NCBI GenBank assembly: GCA_031295725.1
Contig: JAUMNV010000076.1
Coordinates: 1-56,128 of the forward strand
DNA from: Collinsella sp.
GTDB lineage: Bacteria; Actinomycetota; Coriobacteriia; Coriobacteriales; Coriobacteriaceae
DNA: 56,128 bases
Direction: 5' to 3'
The position numbers and the translations under genes were made by a program. Shown piece after piece: positions 46,809 to 55,732 of this stretch. The notes under the pieces are model-generated. The model saw only the letters and a list, made by a program, of their open reading frames with translations, did not search any database and was not told the DNA's origin. The stretch's first letter is position 1; each line of letters starts with the position of its first letter.

Positions 46809-46947
46809 CGCCGGGACTCGAACCCGACAGGGTGCGAGCGTAAAGCAAACGCGAAGCGTTTGTAGCGAGCAGGCGAAGGCGCCGACAGGCGCCTGAAGCC
46901 GGTGCGGATTTGCGAAGCAAATACGCGGACGTCCCGTTGCTCGCTCC
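46809..46947 (+). repeat. Structured tRNA-tail module after tRNA-Gly
   Basis: Starts with CGGGACTCGAACCCG, the reverse complement of the tRNA-Gly T-arm, passes through several GC-rich hairpins (AAACGCGAAGCGTTT; GGCGCC-GACA-GGCGCC; ATTTGCGAAGCAAAT), and ends GTCCCGTTGCTCGCTCC, an almost exact copy of the tRNA-Gly 3' end. The same architecture follows tRNA-Lys. Confidence 0.75.
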
Positions 46948-47050
46948 AATTCCAAAATGTTAGGTTAATGCCTGCTGCCCATACTTGCACCTGCGCACGG
47001 TACAATGGATGGGTTACGACCAACGTGCCAATAACCAAAAGGGAGCCGCT

Positions 47051-48397
47051 ATGATCGATCGCTATACCCGCCCGGAGATGGGACACATTTTCTCCCTCGA
47101 GAACAAGTACGCCATTTGGCAGGAGATCGAGGTCTTGGCCTGCGAGGCCCAGGCGGAGCTCGGCAAGATCGGTATTTCCAAAGACGAGGCCCAGTGGATC
47201 CGCGACCATGCCAACTTTGAGAAGGCGAAGGTCGATGAGATCGAGGAAGTCACGCGCCACGACGTCATTGCCTTCCTGACCAACATGAAGGAGTACATCG
47301 ATGCCGATGTTCCCGAGGGCGACCCCAAGCCCAGCCGCTGGGTTCACTATGGCATGACCAGCTCCGATCTGGGCGACACGGCCCTGTGCTACCAGCTCAC
47401 CCAGGCCTGCGACCTGATCATCGAGGACGTCAAAAAACTCGGCGAGATCTGCAAGCGTCGCGCCTTTGAGGAGCGCAACACGCTCTGCGCCGGCCGTACT
47501 CATGGCATCCATGCCGAGCCGATGACCTTCGGCATGAAGTTTGGCTCTTGGGCCTGGGAGCTCAAGCGCGATCTGGATCGTCTTGAGGACGCCCGCAAGA
47601 ATGTTGCCTTCGGTGCTATCTCGGGCGCTGTCGGCACGTACAGCTCCATCGAGCCGTTCGTCGAGGAGTACGTCTGCGAGCACCTGGGCCTGGTCCACGA
47701 TCCCCTGTCCACGCAGGTCATCAGCCGCGATCACCACGCCTACCTTGCCGGCGTGCTTGCCACTACAGCGGCCACCTGTGAGCGCATCGCTACCGAGGTT
47801 CGCAATCTACAGAAGACCGATACGCTCGAGGCCGAGGAGCCGTTCCGTAAGGGCCAAAAGGGCAGCTCAGCCATGCCGCACAAGCGCAACCCCATCACCA
47901 TGGAGAAAGTCTGCGGTCTGTCGCGCGTCGTGAAGTCCAACGCCCAGGTTGCCTTCGATAACGTCGCCCTGTGGCACGAGCGTGACATTTCGCACTCCTC
48001 TGCCGAGCGCGTCGCCCAGGCCGATAGCTTCATCGCCCTCGACCACATGTTCCAGTGCCTCATCCGCGTTATCGACGGCCTGCAGCTGTATCCCGCTCGC
48101 ATGATGGCCAACCTCAACAAGACACGCGGCCTCATCTTCTCCTCCAAGGTCCTGCTCGCCCTCGTCGACACGGGCATCACCCGCGAGGACGCGTACGCCA
48201 TTGTGCAGGAGAACGCCATGGCAACCTGGCACGAGGTACAGGATTGTGTCTCCGGCCCTACCTTTAAGGAGCGTCTCGAGGCCGATCCGCGCTGCACCGT
48301 CAGCCAGGAGAAACTCGACGAGATCTTTGATCCGTGGGACTTCCTCACCCGTATCGACACGGTCTTCGATCGCCTGGAGCAGCTGAGCTTCGAGTAG
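47051..48397 (+). CDS. purB: Adenylosuccinate lyase
   Basis: 448 residues from the ATG at 47051 with AGGGAG upstream. Cleaves SAICAR to AICAR and adenylosuccinate to AMP. MIDRYTRPEMGHIFSLENKY at the start, HYGMTSSDLGDTAL, and the fumarase-superfamily signature GSSAMPHKRNP. Single transcription unit close to the tRNA-Gly module; works with the purA product encoded at 2735-4021. Confidence 0.97.
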   Translation: MIDRYTRPEMGHIFSLENKYAIWQEIEVLACEAQAELGKIGISKDEAQWIRDHANFEKAKVDEIEEVTRHDVIAFLTNMKEYIDADVPEGDPKPSRWVHYGMTSSDLGDTALCYQLTQACDLIIEDVKKLGEICKRRAFEERNTLCAGRTHGIHAEPMTFGMKFGSWAWELKRDLDRLEDARKNVAFGAISGAVGTYSSIEPFVEEYVCEHLGLVHDPLSTQVISRDHHAYLAGVLATTAATCERIATEVRNLQKTDTLEAEEPFRKGQKGSSAMPHKRNPITMEKVCGLSRVVKSNAQVAFDNVALWHERDISHSSAERVAQADSFIALDHMFQCLIRVIDGLQLYPARMMANLNKTRGLIFSSKVLLALVDTGITREDAYAIVQENAMATWHEVQDCVSGPTFKERLEADPRCTVSQEKLDEIFDPWDFLTRIDTVFDRLEQLSFE

Positions 48398-48422
48398 GTT
48401 CGGGCATAACGTTAGCTTTTTA

Positions 48423-48461
48423 GGGCGCTTTGCTGGTAATGTGTGTTGCCGGCAAAGCGCC
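48423..48461 (+). terminator. Hairpin after purB
   Basis: GGCGCTTTGC / GCAAAGCGCC with an 18-base loop; weak T-run (TCGTTGCATTT) follows. Confidence 0.6.
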
Positions 48462-48525
48462 TCGTTGCATTTAGGGAAAGACGGGGATAATAGTCGTCTC
48501 GAATAACATTCTGAGAGGGGATCGC

Positions 48526-48789
48526 ATGATTTCGTTTGATTACAAGCCTCAGGGCGTGTGTGCTCGCAATATTCACCTTGACCTTTCCGATGACGGCAAC
48601 AAGGTGATGGGCGTTGAGTTTACCGGCGGCTGCGACGGCAATCTCAAGGCTATCTCCAAGCTGGTCGAGGGCGCTCCTGCCGATCGCGTAATCGAGGTTC
48701 TCGCCGGTAATACCTGCGGTATGAAAAAGACCTCCTGCGCCGACCAGCTTACACGCGCTATCGAGGCCGCTCGCGCCGAGATCGCCTAA
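48526..48789 (+). CDS. TSCPD-domain protein (TIGR03905 type)
   Basis: 87 residues with GAGGGG 5 bases before the ATG. Pattern FTGGCDGNLKAISKLVEG, GNTCGMKKTSCADQLTRAI is diagnostic of the short stand-alone TSCPD proteins. Conserved cysteines are present (VCARN, GGCDG, NTCG, TSCAD) and suggest metal binding or redox chemistry; the family has no settled function. Its stop codon overlaps the start of the next gene by one base. Confidence 0.9.
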   Translation: MISFDYKPQGVCARNIHLDLSDDGNKVMGVEFTGGCDGNLKAISKLVEGAPADRVIEVLAGNTCGMKKTSCADQLTRAIEAARAEIA

Positions 48790-50000
48790 TGGGTATCGCC
48801 GATCACATCAAGAACGGAATATCGCGTCGCGGCTTTGTGCTTGGTGGGGTTGCTGCGGGCGCTGCCACGGTGCTTGCCGGATGCTCGAAAAAAACGGGTA
48901 CCAGCGATGATGCCGCCGGCGAGCCGCAGGTTATCAAGGATGATTCCAAAATCATCTCGATTACGGATGAGTACGAGGCAGTCGACATCGATCTTGAGCC
49001 GGCGGCGTCGTGGACGCTGCCTCTGGGTACGCTGCTGTACTACTGCGACGGCGATTACGCCGCGGCAATGATGGCGCCCGCATCGGCACTGCACGCCAAC
49101 ACACTCGGTGTGCTCAACCTGGGCGATGGCTCGCTTACCACATTAATCGAGGATCCTATCGAGGGCACGGGATATGCATTCTACGATGTCCGTGCCGGCG
49201 ACGGCGTATTCGCGTGGGTTGAGATGAACTTTGCCAATTCATCGTGGAAGCTCTACGCTCAAAATCTGTCGGGCGCTTCGCTCTCTGGCGACGTGGTTGA
49301 GCTCGATCGAGGTGGCAAGGACTACGATCCGCCGCTGTTTACGGCGTTCGGGTCATCAGTCATCTGGTATAAAATGCCCTCGGCAGGTGGCAATAAAACG
49401 AGTAGTGATTCGTTTTGCTATCGTCGCTCACTTGATGAATCCAAGGCCGAGACAATTTGGAAATCGACGGGCCGCTTTGCATCGGCCCCGCGCGCGAGCG
49501 ACGGCATTTTGACCATCTCGCCGCGTGTCCGCAACGACGAGGGCGTCTACTACGGCATAACGGCAATCGATCTGACCGACGGCAACAACACCAAGCGTGC
49601 CCAGCTAGTCCTTCCCTCGTCAGTCTCGCCTTTCGAGGCCGTGTATATGGGCGATACCTTCGTGTTTTCTATCGAGGCGGCCTATAGCGGCGTGGGCAGC
49701 CTGGGCAATATGGGCACGTATATCGGTAATGAGGGAGGGCCGTACCTCTTTCTGTCACGCGAGCCGCTCGCATGTGCGGCTGGCAAGAAGAATAAATACC
49801 TTGTTAAGGTACAGGCGTCGCATTTCCTGATCGACACCTCTGCCAAGACCTATGGCTCGCTGCTGTCGCCCGACCGCGCTTTGGAGTATGGCGATTATCC
49901 AGCTACGGCGGGAAAATCGGACTCATTCCTTACGTACGCCACGGTGCGCAACAGCCAGGGTATACCAGAGACGGTCACTGCACGCCTATTTTCTCTTTAA
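48789..50000 (+). CDS. Tat-exported lipoprotein, hypothetical
   Basis: 403 residues. Twin-arginine signal with lipobox: SRRGFVLGG then VLAGC at about residue 32, so it is probably exported folded and lipid-anchored. The mature part has repeated short beta-type segments with Gly/Asp turns, consistent with a beta-propeller, but no named family is recognisable. Overlaps the TSCPD gene by one base. Lies before the response regulator gene, from which a hairpin separates it. Confidence 0.8.
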   Translation: MGIADHIKNGISRRGFVLGGVAAGAATVLAGCSKKTGTSDDAAGEPQVIKDDSKIISITDEYEAVDIDLEPAASWTLPLGTLLYYCDGDYAAAMMAPASALHANTLGVLNLGDGSLTTLIEDPIEGTGYAFYDVRAGDGVFAWVEMNFANSSWKLYAQNLSGASLSGDVVELDRGGKDYDPPLFTAFGSSVIWYKMPSAGGNKTSSDSFCYRRSLDESKAETIWKSTGRFASAPRASDGILTISPRVRNDEGVYYGITAIDLTDGNNTKRAQLVLPSSVSPFEAVYMGDTFVFSIEAAYSGVGSLGNMGTYIGNEGGPYLFLSREPLACAAGKKNKYLVKVQASHFLIDTSAKTYGSLLSPDRALEYGDYPATAGKSDSFLTYATVRNSQGIPETVTARLFSL

Positions 50001-50059
50001 GCTTAGAGGGGTTAAAAAGGCGCCAACAGGGGAATAAACGCGTTGTAATTGTGAGTACC

Positions 50060-50098
50060 GCCCGCCGAGCTGCCGCGTCATAGCGGCATCCGGCGGGC
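50060..50098 (+). terminator. Nested hairpin after the Tat lipoprotein gene
   Basis: GCCCGCCG / CGGCGGGC enclosing TGCCGC / GCGGCA. No U-run, so a possible terminator or other structure. Confidence 0.5.
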
Positions 50099-50154
50099 TC
50101 AGGTGCGTTAAAATGGGCTTGTTCTTAGCTAATTGAGACAGGGGGGGCCGTGTT

Positions 50155-50877
50155 ATGGCTTCAGATGCAAAAAAGATTCTGCTGGTCGAGGATGAGAAGG
50201 CAATCCGTGACGCCGTCGCTGCCTATCTCGAGCGCGAAGGCTACTGGGTTGTGGGCGTCGGCGACGGCCAGTCCGCGATCGAGGAGTTCGAGAAGCATCA
50301 GTTCGACCTGGTCGTGCTCGACCTTATGCTCCCCAAGATTCCCGGCGAGCGCGTTTGCCGCACCATTCGCGATACCTCGGATGTCCCCATCATCATGCTG
50401 ACGGCTAAGGGCGAGATCGAGGACCGTATTATCGGTCTTGAGCTCGGCGCCGACGACTATCTGATTAAGCCGTTCTCGCCGCGCGAGCTCGTCGCCCGCG
50501 TTCGCGCTCTGTTCCGCCGTGCCCATCAGGCCGACGAGCCCGCCGTCGAGGTACTCGACTTCGGCGATCTGGTCATCGATATCTCGGGCCACAAGATCTT
50601 GGTCGAGGGCAAGGAAGTCGATCTGACGGCTTCCGAGTTTAAGCTGCTCACCACGCTTGCCCGCCATCCCGGCCGTGTGTATAACCGCATGGAGCTGGTC
50701 GAGAAAGTGCTCGGGTATGACTTTGAGGGCTATGAGCGCACCATCGATAGCCACGTGAAGAATCTTCGCGCCAAGCTGGGCGATGATCCCAAGAAGCCCA
50801 AGTGGCTCTACACCGTCCATGGTGTCGGCTATCGCTTCGAGGCTCCGGCCAAGACCGATAAGTCGGACGAGAAATAG
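50155..50877 (+). CDS. OmpR/PhoB-family response regulator
   Basis: 240 residues. Receiver domain 1-120 with acidic pocket VEDEKAI, phospho-acceptor Asp56 (VVLDLML), Thr83 (MLTAK) and Lys105 (LIKPFS); winged-helix DNA-binding domain 135-232 with SEFKLLTTLARHPGRV and RTIDSHVKNLRAKLG. Paired with the kinase gene 12 bases downstream. Target genes unknown. Confidence 0.93.
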   Translation: MASDAKKILLVEDEKAIRDAVAAYLEREGYWVVGVGDGQSAIEEFEKHQFDLVVLDLMLPKIPGERVCRTIRDTSDVPIIMLTAKGEIEDRIIGLELGADDYLIKPFSPRELVARVRALFRRAHQADEPAVEVLDFGDLVIDISGHKILVEGKEVDLTASEFKLLTTLARHPGRVYNRMELVEKVLGYDFEGYERTIDSHVKNLRAKLGDDPKKPKWLYTVHGVGYRFEAPAKTDKSDEK

Positions 50878-50888
50878 GGAAATCACAT

Positions 50889-52454
50889 ATGACACCTGCG
50901 CGCTTTGAAATCGGACAAAAGCACAAGCAGGAGAGCGAGGCGGGTTCCAAGGCTAGTTGGAACACGCCTCGTTCCGATTCACGGCCAACGATGAGCTATC
51001 CCTCGCGCATGGCACTTGCTTTTGCTCTGACATCGCTCATGACGGTATTGGTGCTGGTGGGCGTTGTCTCTGTTGTGTGGGGCACAGTCTTTTCGGATTA
51101 CACACGCTCCAATATCGTCGAAATCGCAAATTCCGCTGCCGAGAAGTTGGCAACCTCATATGAGGAAAACGGCTCTTGGACTGCGGGAGAACTGCGCACG
51201 GTCGCAACGTCGAGTTTGGTTTCCGACGATCTGGGCATGCAGGTCGTCAATAAAAAGGGCGTGATCGTTTATGACGATTCCTGGCCCTCGGCAAGCGCCA
51301 CCGCCGATGTACGCGAAAACCAGGCTACGACCGACGACACGAGCGGCAAGAGGGCATCGCATAGTCCGGTCTCGTCTGCTCCAACCGACTCCGATAGCGT
51401 TGCTAACGTCGAGATTGTAACGTCTTCCGGCGAGCATGTCGGACAGGTAAAGCTGTGGGCCATCGGCTCCGACGCTCTGCTCACCAAGGCGGACTCTGCG
51501 TTTAGGGAGAAGACCTTTAACGCCATGGCCCTCGCCGCGGTTGTTGCAATCTGCATTTCGGTCGTTATCGGATCGCTCGTGTCGCGCATGCTCACCAAAC
51601 CGATTCATCGCATCACCAGTACCGCAAAGCAAATCCGTGACGGCGACCTGTCGGCTCGCACGGGGCTGCGCGGCGATGACGAGATCGATCAGCTGGGTGA
51701 GACCTTCGACGAGATGGCCACCTCGCTCGAGAAGGATATGAAACACGAGAAGCGCCTGACCTCAGACGTTGCACACGAGCTGCGCACGCCGCTCATGGCC
51801 ATGCTGGCAACGGTCGAGGCCATGCAAGACGGTGTGTATCCCACCGACGATGAGCATTTGGAGACCGTTGCTTCCGAGACGCGTCGCCTGGCTCGTCTGG
51901 TGCAGCAGATGCTCGACCTATCGCGTATGGAAAACAGCACGGCTCCGCTCAATCTAGAACCGGTGGACATGGTTCCGTTCGTGCGATCGATTGTGAACGG
52001 CCAGGAGCGTCTGTTTGCCGACCGTGACCTTCGTCTTCGCTTTGCAGATGAAACCCAAGGGCACGACGATGTCGTCGAGGCCGATCCCGACATGATCACG
52101 CAATGTGTTATCAACCTCATGAGCAACGCCATGCGCTACACCCCCGAGGGCGGTTGGGTCGTGGTGTCGGTGCTCAGTGACCGCAGGCACGTCAGCATTG
52201 CCGTTTCTGATACCGGCATCGGTATTGCCAAGGACGATCTGTCGCGCATTTTCGGGCGGTTTTGGCGCGCCGATGCCAGCCGCGCCCGCGAAGCTGGCGG
52301 CCTGGGCGTCGGCCTCGCCGTGACCAAGCAGATCGTCGAGCGTCACCATGGCTACATATCCGTGGAGTCGGAGCTTGGAAAGGGTACGACTTTTACAATT
52401 CATCTGCCCCGCGAGCACACGGCGGACGCGGCATCTACTACAATGGAGCACTAG
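50889..52454 (+). CDS. Sensor histidine kinase
   Basis: 521 residues. Two membrane helices (about 41-66 and 211-233) enclose an extracytoplasmic sensor of about 145 residues with no recognised fold; HAMP 233-285; dimerisation domain with His296 in VAHELRTPLMAML; ATPase with N-box INLMSNAMRYTPEGG, DTGIGI and GGLGVGLAVTKQIV. Partner of the response regulator at 50155-50877. Signal unknown. Followed by a small hairpin and purC. Confidence 0.93.
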   Translation: MTPARFEIGQKHKQESEAGSKASWNTPRSDSRPTMSYPSRMALAFALTSLMTVLVLVGVVSVVWGTVFSDYTRSNIVEIANSAAEKLATSYEENGSWTAGELRTVATSSLVSDDLGMQVVNKKGVIVYDDSWPSASATADVRENQATTDDTSGKRASHSPVSSAPTDSDSVANVEIVTSSGEHVGQVKLWAIGSDALLTKADSAFREKTFNAMALAAVVAICISVVIGSLVSRMLTKPIHRITSTAKQIRDGDLSARTGLRGDDEIDQLGETFDEMATSLEKDMKHEKRLTSDVAHELRTPLMAMLATVEAMQDGVYPTDDEHLETVASETRRLARLVQQMLDLSRMENSTAPLNLEPVDMVPFVRSIVNGQERLFADRDLRLRFADETQGHDDVVEADPDMITQCVINLMSNAMRYTPEGGWVVVSVLSDRRHVSIAVSDTGIGIAKDDLSRIFGRFWRADASRAREAGGLGVGLAVTKQIVERHHGYISVESELGKGTTFTIHLPREHTADAASTTMEH

Positions 52455-52512
52455 CTTTTCGCTATTCGGTGAAGGAGGGGCCGCGTCCCTGCCGCTCCGA
52501 GTTTGCGAAAAC

Positions 52513-52532
52513 ATGCGGGAAAGAACCCGCAT
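52513..52532 (+). terminator. Small hairpin before purC
   Basis: ATGCGGG / CCCGCAT with a 6-base loop, followed by TTCT. A weak terminator after the kinase gene or a leader structure. Confidence 0.45.
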
Positions 52533-52563
52533 TTCTGTCGTATTTAGGTAAGGAGTGACTCAC

Positions 52564-53451
52564 GTGACAACGATGGAGCGTCGTCCGGATTCCCGTGGCA
52601 AGGTTCGTGATATTTACGATGCCGGTGAAAACCTGCTGATGGTCGCCACCGACCGCATTTCTGCGTTCGACTTCATTCTTCCCGACGAGATTCCGTTTAA
52701 GGGAGAGGTGCTCAATCGCATCTCGGCATTCTGGTTCGATAAGTTTGCCGACATCGTCCCCAACCATCTCGTTTCCATCGACCCGGCGGATTTCCCCGAG
52801 GAGTTTGCTGAGTATCGTGACTACCTCGCTGGCCGCGCCATGCTGGTTAAGAAGGCCCAGACGATTCCTATCGAGTGCATCGTCCGCGGCTATCTGACCG
52901 GTTCGGGCAAGAAGACCTACGACGAGAACGGCACCGTCTGCGGCATCCAGCTGCCTGAGGGCCTGACCGAGGCTTCCAAGCTTCCCGAGCCGTTGTTCAC
53001 GCCGTCCACGAAGGCCGAGATCGGTGACCACGACGAGAACATCTCGTTCGAGCGTTGCTGCGAGATCGTGGGCGAGGACATCGCCACGCAGATTCGTGAC
53101 CTTTCCCTCAAGATCTACAAGGCCGCTGCCGAGTACGCCGCGACCCGTGGCATCATCATTGCCGACACCAAGTTCGAGTTTGGTGTCATCGATGGCAAGG
53201 TCACGCTGATCGACGAGTGCCTCACGCCCGACTCCAGCCGTTTCTGGCCTGCTGCCAGCTACGAGGAGGGCAAGATCCAGCCTAGCTACGACAAGCAATT
53301 CGTCCGCAATTGGCTCAAGGCCAACTGGGATATGACGGGGGAGACCCCGCACCTGCCCGCCGAGGTCATCGATGGCACGTCCGAGCGCTATCGCGAGGCC
53401 TTCCAGATCATCACGGGCTCCCAGTTCACAAGCATGAAGGAGAACGCATAA
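52564..53451 (+). CDS. purC: SAICAR synthase
   Basis: 295 residues from a GTG at 52564 with AAGGAG 8 bases before it; GTG at 52555 and ATG at 52573 are alternatives. Makes SAICAR from CAIR and aspartate. RGKVRDIYD, IECIVRGYLTGSGKK, IADTKFEFGV and DECLTPDSSRFW are all family marks. Its product is used by PurB. The next gene starts immediately after its stop codon. Confidence 0.97.
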   Translation: MTTMERRPDSRGKVRDIYDAGENLLMVATDRISAFDFILPDEIPFKGEVLNRISAFWFDKFADIVPNHLVSIDPADFPEEFAEYRDYLAGRAMLVKKAQTIPIECIVRGYLTGSGKKTYDENGTVCGIQLPEGLTEASKLPEPLFTPSTKAEIGDHDENISFERCCEIVGEDIATQIRDLSLKIYKAAAEYAATRGIIIADTKFEFGVIDGKVTLIDECLTPDSSRFWPAASYEEGKIQPSYDKQFVRNWLKANWDMTGETPHLPAEVIDGTSERYREAFQIITGSQFTSMKENA

Positions 53452-54027
53452 GTGAGTACCCGTAGCGCCACGAACAAGCGCACGCAATCCCACGAAGTTA
53501 CCGGGGTTGCGCGCAAGTCTGCCGCATCTGCTAAGCCCGCCCGCCAAGCAGCGAGCTCCGTTCGCGTCGTGCCGGCTTCGTCTAAGGCACGCCGCAAAGA
53601 GCTCGAGAAGGGCGAGAACCTCGAGGGCCTCTCTAAAGAGGAGAAGCGCGCCCGCAAGGCTAAGCAGCGCGCCAAGGAGGACCGCATCTATACGGTGTCG
53701 AATATCCTCCTCAAGCAGGACGAGGACTACACCAAGCGCCGTCGCATCTGGTGGATTGTGCTCGCCATTGGCATGGTGCTCGTCGTGGCAATTTGGGCCT
53801 CGCTGTACTTCGCTCCCGCTGGCATGGTGTCCAGCCCTGTCCAGATGGTCGGCATCGTTTTGTCCTATGTCATCATCCTAGGTGACTTTATCTACGACTT
53901 CGCTCGTATTCGTCCCTTGCGCAACATGTACCGCGCGCAGGCCGAGGGCATGTCCGAGAACAAGCTCAACGCTCTTATCGAGCGCGCAGCTGCCGAGGAG
54001 GACAAGAAGGACTCCAAGAAGAAGTAG
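53452..54027 (+). CDS. Small membrane protein with long basic cytoplasmic tail
   Basis: 191 residues. Residues 1-95 are rich in Lys, Arg, Ala and Ser (EEKRARKAKQRAKED), followed by two membrane helices (about 99-120 and 128-150) and a charged tail ending DKKDSKKK. It starts on a GTG directly after the purC stop codon. The layout resembles actinobacterial small two-pass membrane proteins, but no named family is certain. Confidence 0.75.
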   Translation: MSTRSATNKRTQSHEVTGVARKSAASAKPARQAASSVRVVPASSKARRKELEKGENLEGLSKEEKRARKAKQRAKEDRIYTVSNILLKQDEDYTKRRRIWWIVLAIGMVLVVAIWASLYFAPAGMVSSPVQMVGIVLSYVIILGDFIYDFARIRPLRNMYRAQAEGMSENKLNALIERAAAEEDKKDSKKK

Positions 54028-54057
54028 CGTTTGCATACATACTTATCGCTAAGATAT

Positions 54058-54088
54058 AAGGCGCGTCGTTTTTGCGGCGCGCCTTTTT
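54058..54088 (+). terminator. Intrinsic terminator after 53452-54027
   Basis: AAGGCGCG, loop, CGCGCCTT, then TTT. Confidence 0.85.
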
Positions 54089-54116
54089 ACTGTTCTATAG
54101 ATAGATGGAGTGGCAC

Positions 54117-55397
54117 ATGATTCGAGCTGCCCTGACGGTCGAAGAGGCCCTGGAGGGTATGAAGTCCCTGGAGCCCAAGATTAAAAACTATGCGCGCCTG
54201 GTTGTCCGCAAGGGCGTAAACGTTAAGCCCGGCCAGGAAGTCGTCGTTCAGTCTCCGGTTGAGTGCGCGCCGTTTGCGCGCGTGGTGGTCGCGGAGGCCT
54301 ATGCTGCCGGCGCCGGCCACGTGACGGTCATCTGGGCCGATGATGCCGTGACGAGGCTCACGTACGAGCATGTCGAGAAAAGCTATTTTGAGCAGACGCC
54401 CGAGTGGAAGCGCCTGCAGCTGGATTCCCTGGCCCAGGACGGTGCCTGCTTTATCTTTATCGAGGGTGCGGACCCCGCCGCCCTTAAGGGCATCGATCCC
54501 GCTAAGCCCGCTGCAGCTTCTAAGGCAAAGAACACGCAGTGCAAAGTTTTCCGCCGTGGACTGGATTACAACATCAATCCGTGGTGCATCGCCGGCGCTC
54601 CGGTCGTGGCTTGGGCGCGCGAGGTGTTCCCGGGAGACGCCGATGAGGTTGCAATCTATAAGCTGTGGAATGCGATTCTGCACACCGCTCGCGCCGATGG
54701 CCAGGACCCAGAGAGCGACTGGGAGCTCCATGACGCCGCATTCGAAAAGAACCTGCGTTTCCTGAACGACAATCGTTTCGACTGCCTGCATTACACCGCG
54801 GCAAATGGAACCGATCTGACGATTGGCATGACGAAGGGTCACGAGTGGGCCGGCGGCAAGGGCAAGACGCCCGATGGGCACCCCTTCTTCCCCAACATTC
54901 CCACCGAGGAAGTCTTCACTTCGCCCGATCGCATGCGCGCTGACGGTATCGTGTACTCGGCCATGCCGCTCATCCACCACGGCAATAAAGTCGACGATTT
55001 TTGGATTAAGTTCGAGGGCGGCCGCGTGGTGGACTACGACGCCCGCGTGGGCAAGGCAACGCTCGCAAGTATCATCGATACTGACGAGGGCGCTGCTCAC
55101 CTGGGAGAGGTCGCGCTCATTTCCAAGAACACGCCGATCCGCGAAAGTGGTGTTCTGTTCTACGATACGCTCTATGACGAGAACGCTAGCTGCCATCTCG
55201 CGCTAGGTGTCGGTTTCCCCGAATGCATCGAGGGTGGGTATGACATGTCCAAGGAGGAGCTCCTGGAGCATGGCGTTAACGTCTCGAGCACGCACGTCGA
55301 TTTTATGATCGGCACGGACGACATCGATATTACGGGCATTACGCCTGATGGACGTGAAGTTGTGATTTTCCAGAACGGCCAATGGAGTTGGGAATAG
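54117..55397 (+). CDS. M29-family aminopeptidase
   Basis: 426 residues from the ATG at 54117, with GGAG 6 bases upstream; the ATG at 54105 has no site. M29 (AmpS/thermophilic aminopeptidase) features: Glu in PNIPTEEVFTSP, Glu in HLGEVALI, His in ASCHLALG, and His-x-Asp in STHVDFMIG as metal ligands. Cytosolic peptide trimming is the expected role. A promoter for tRNA-Lys overlaps its 3' end. Confidence 0.93.
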   Translation: MIRAALTVEEALEGMKSLEPKIKNYARLVVRKGVNVKPGQEVVVQSPVECAPFARVVVAEAYAAGAGHVTVIWADDAVTRLTYEHVEKSYFEQTPEWKRLQLDSLAQDGACFIFIEGADPAALKGIDPAKPAAASKAKNTQCKVFRRGLDYNINPWCIAGAPVVAWAREVFPGDADEVAIYKLWNAILHTARADGQDPESDWELHDAAFEKNLRFLNDNRFDCLHYTAANGTDLTIGMTKGHEWAGGKGKTPDGHPFFPNIPTEEVFTSPDRMRADGIVYSAMPLIHHGNKVDDFWIKFEGGRVVDYDARVGKATLASIIDTDEGAAHLGEVALISKNTPIRESGVLFYDTLYDENASCHLALGVGFPECIEGGYDMSKEELLEHGVNVSSTHVDFMIGTDDIDITGITPDGREVVIFQNGQWSWE

Positions 55398-55416
55398 TCC
55401 CAGACCGTGGTACAAT
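55388..55416 (+). promoter_or_regulatory. Promoter for tRNA-Lys
   Basis: TTGGGA, 17 bases, TACAAT, ending 9 bases before the tRNA, inside the tail of the M29 gene. Confidence 0.65.
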
Positions 55417-55425
55417 GCCACCCGC

Positions 55426-55498
55426 GGGCCGTTAGCTCAGCTGGCAGAGCAGGGGACTTTTAATCCCAAGGTCCAGGGTTCGAACCCCTGACGGCCCA
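55426..55498 (+). tRNA. tRNA-Lys(TTT)
   Basis: Acceptor GGGCCGT pairs with ACGGCCC; anticodon loop CTTTTAA gives TTT; T-loop GGTTCGAACCC. The following bases are CCC, so CCA is not encoded. Confidence 0.95.
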
Positions 55499-55513
55499 CC
55501 CAAAGATTGTTGA

Positions 55514-55542
55514 GACGGTCAACTTCGGTTGGCCGTCTTTTT
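55514..55542 (+). terminator. Intrinsic terminator after tRNA-Lys
   Basis: GACGG-TC-AAC, 4-base loop, GTT-GG-CCGTC, then TTTTT. A near copy recurs within 55694-55716. Confidence 0.85.
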
Positions 55543-55547
55543 CGTCG

Positions 55548-55703
55548 CCTTTTCATGGGCTCGAACCCGTCGGGGCGCGGAGCTGAGTAAACGCGTGAGC
55601 GTTTGCCAGCGCAGCGCGCAAGGCGCGAAAGCGCCGCAGCGGCCGCCTGCGAAGCAGGCTGAACCCCTGACGGCCCACCCAAAGATTGTTGAGACGGTCA
55701 ACT
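55548..55703 (+). repeat. Structured tRNA-tail module after tRNA-Lys
   Basis: Begins with an antisense T-arm-like GGGCTCGAACCCG, runs through GC-rich hairpins (AAACGCGTGAGCGTTT; GGCGCGAAAGCGCC; GCCTGCGAAGCAGGC) and ends with 55661-55703, a perfect 43-base direct repeat of 55482-55524, which is the tRNA-Lys 3' end plus downstream flank. The offset is 179 bases. The architecture matches the module after tRNA-Gly. Confidence 0.8.
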
Positions 55704-55732
55704 CCGGTTGGTCGCTTTTTTGTTGCCGGTGC

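Noticed and set aside
46618..46920. Open frame of about 100 codons on the minus strand over tRNA-Gly
   Set aside because: It is antisense to the tRNA and its module; such antisense tRNA frames are a well-known source of false proteins.
55437..55682. Open frame of 81 codons containing RQGFEPWTLGLK over tRNA-Lys
   Set aside because: Typical spurious antisense-tRNA protein; the DNA is the tRNA and its repeat module.
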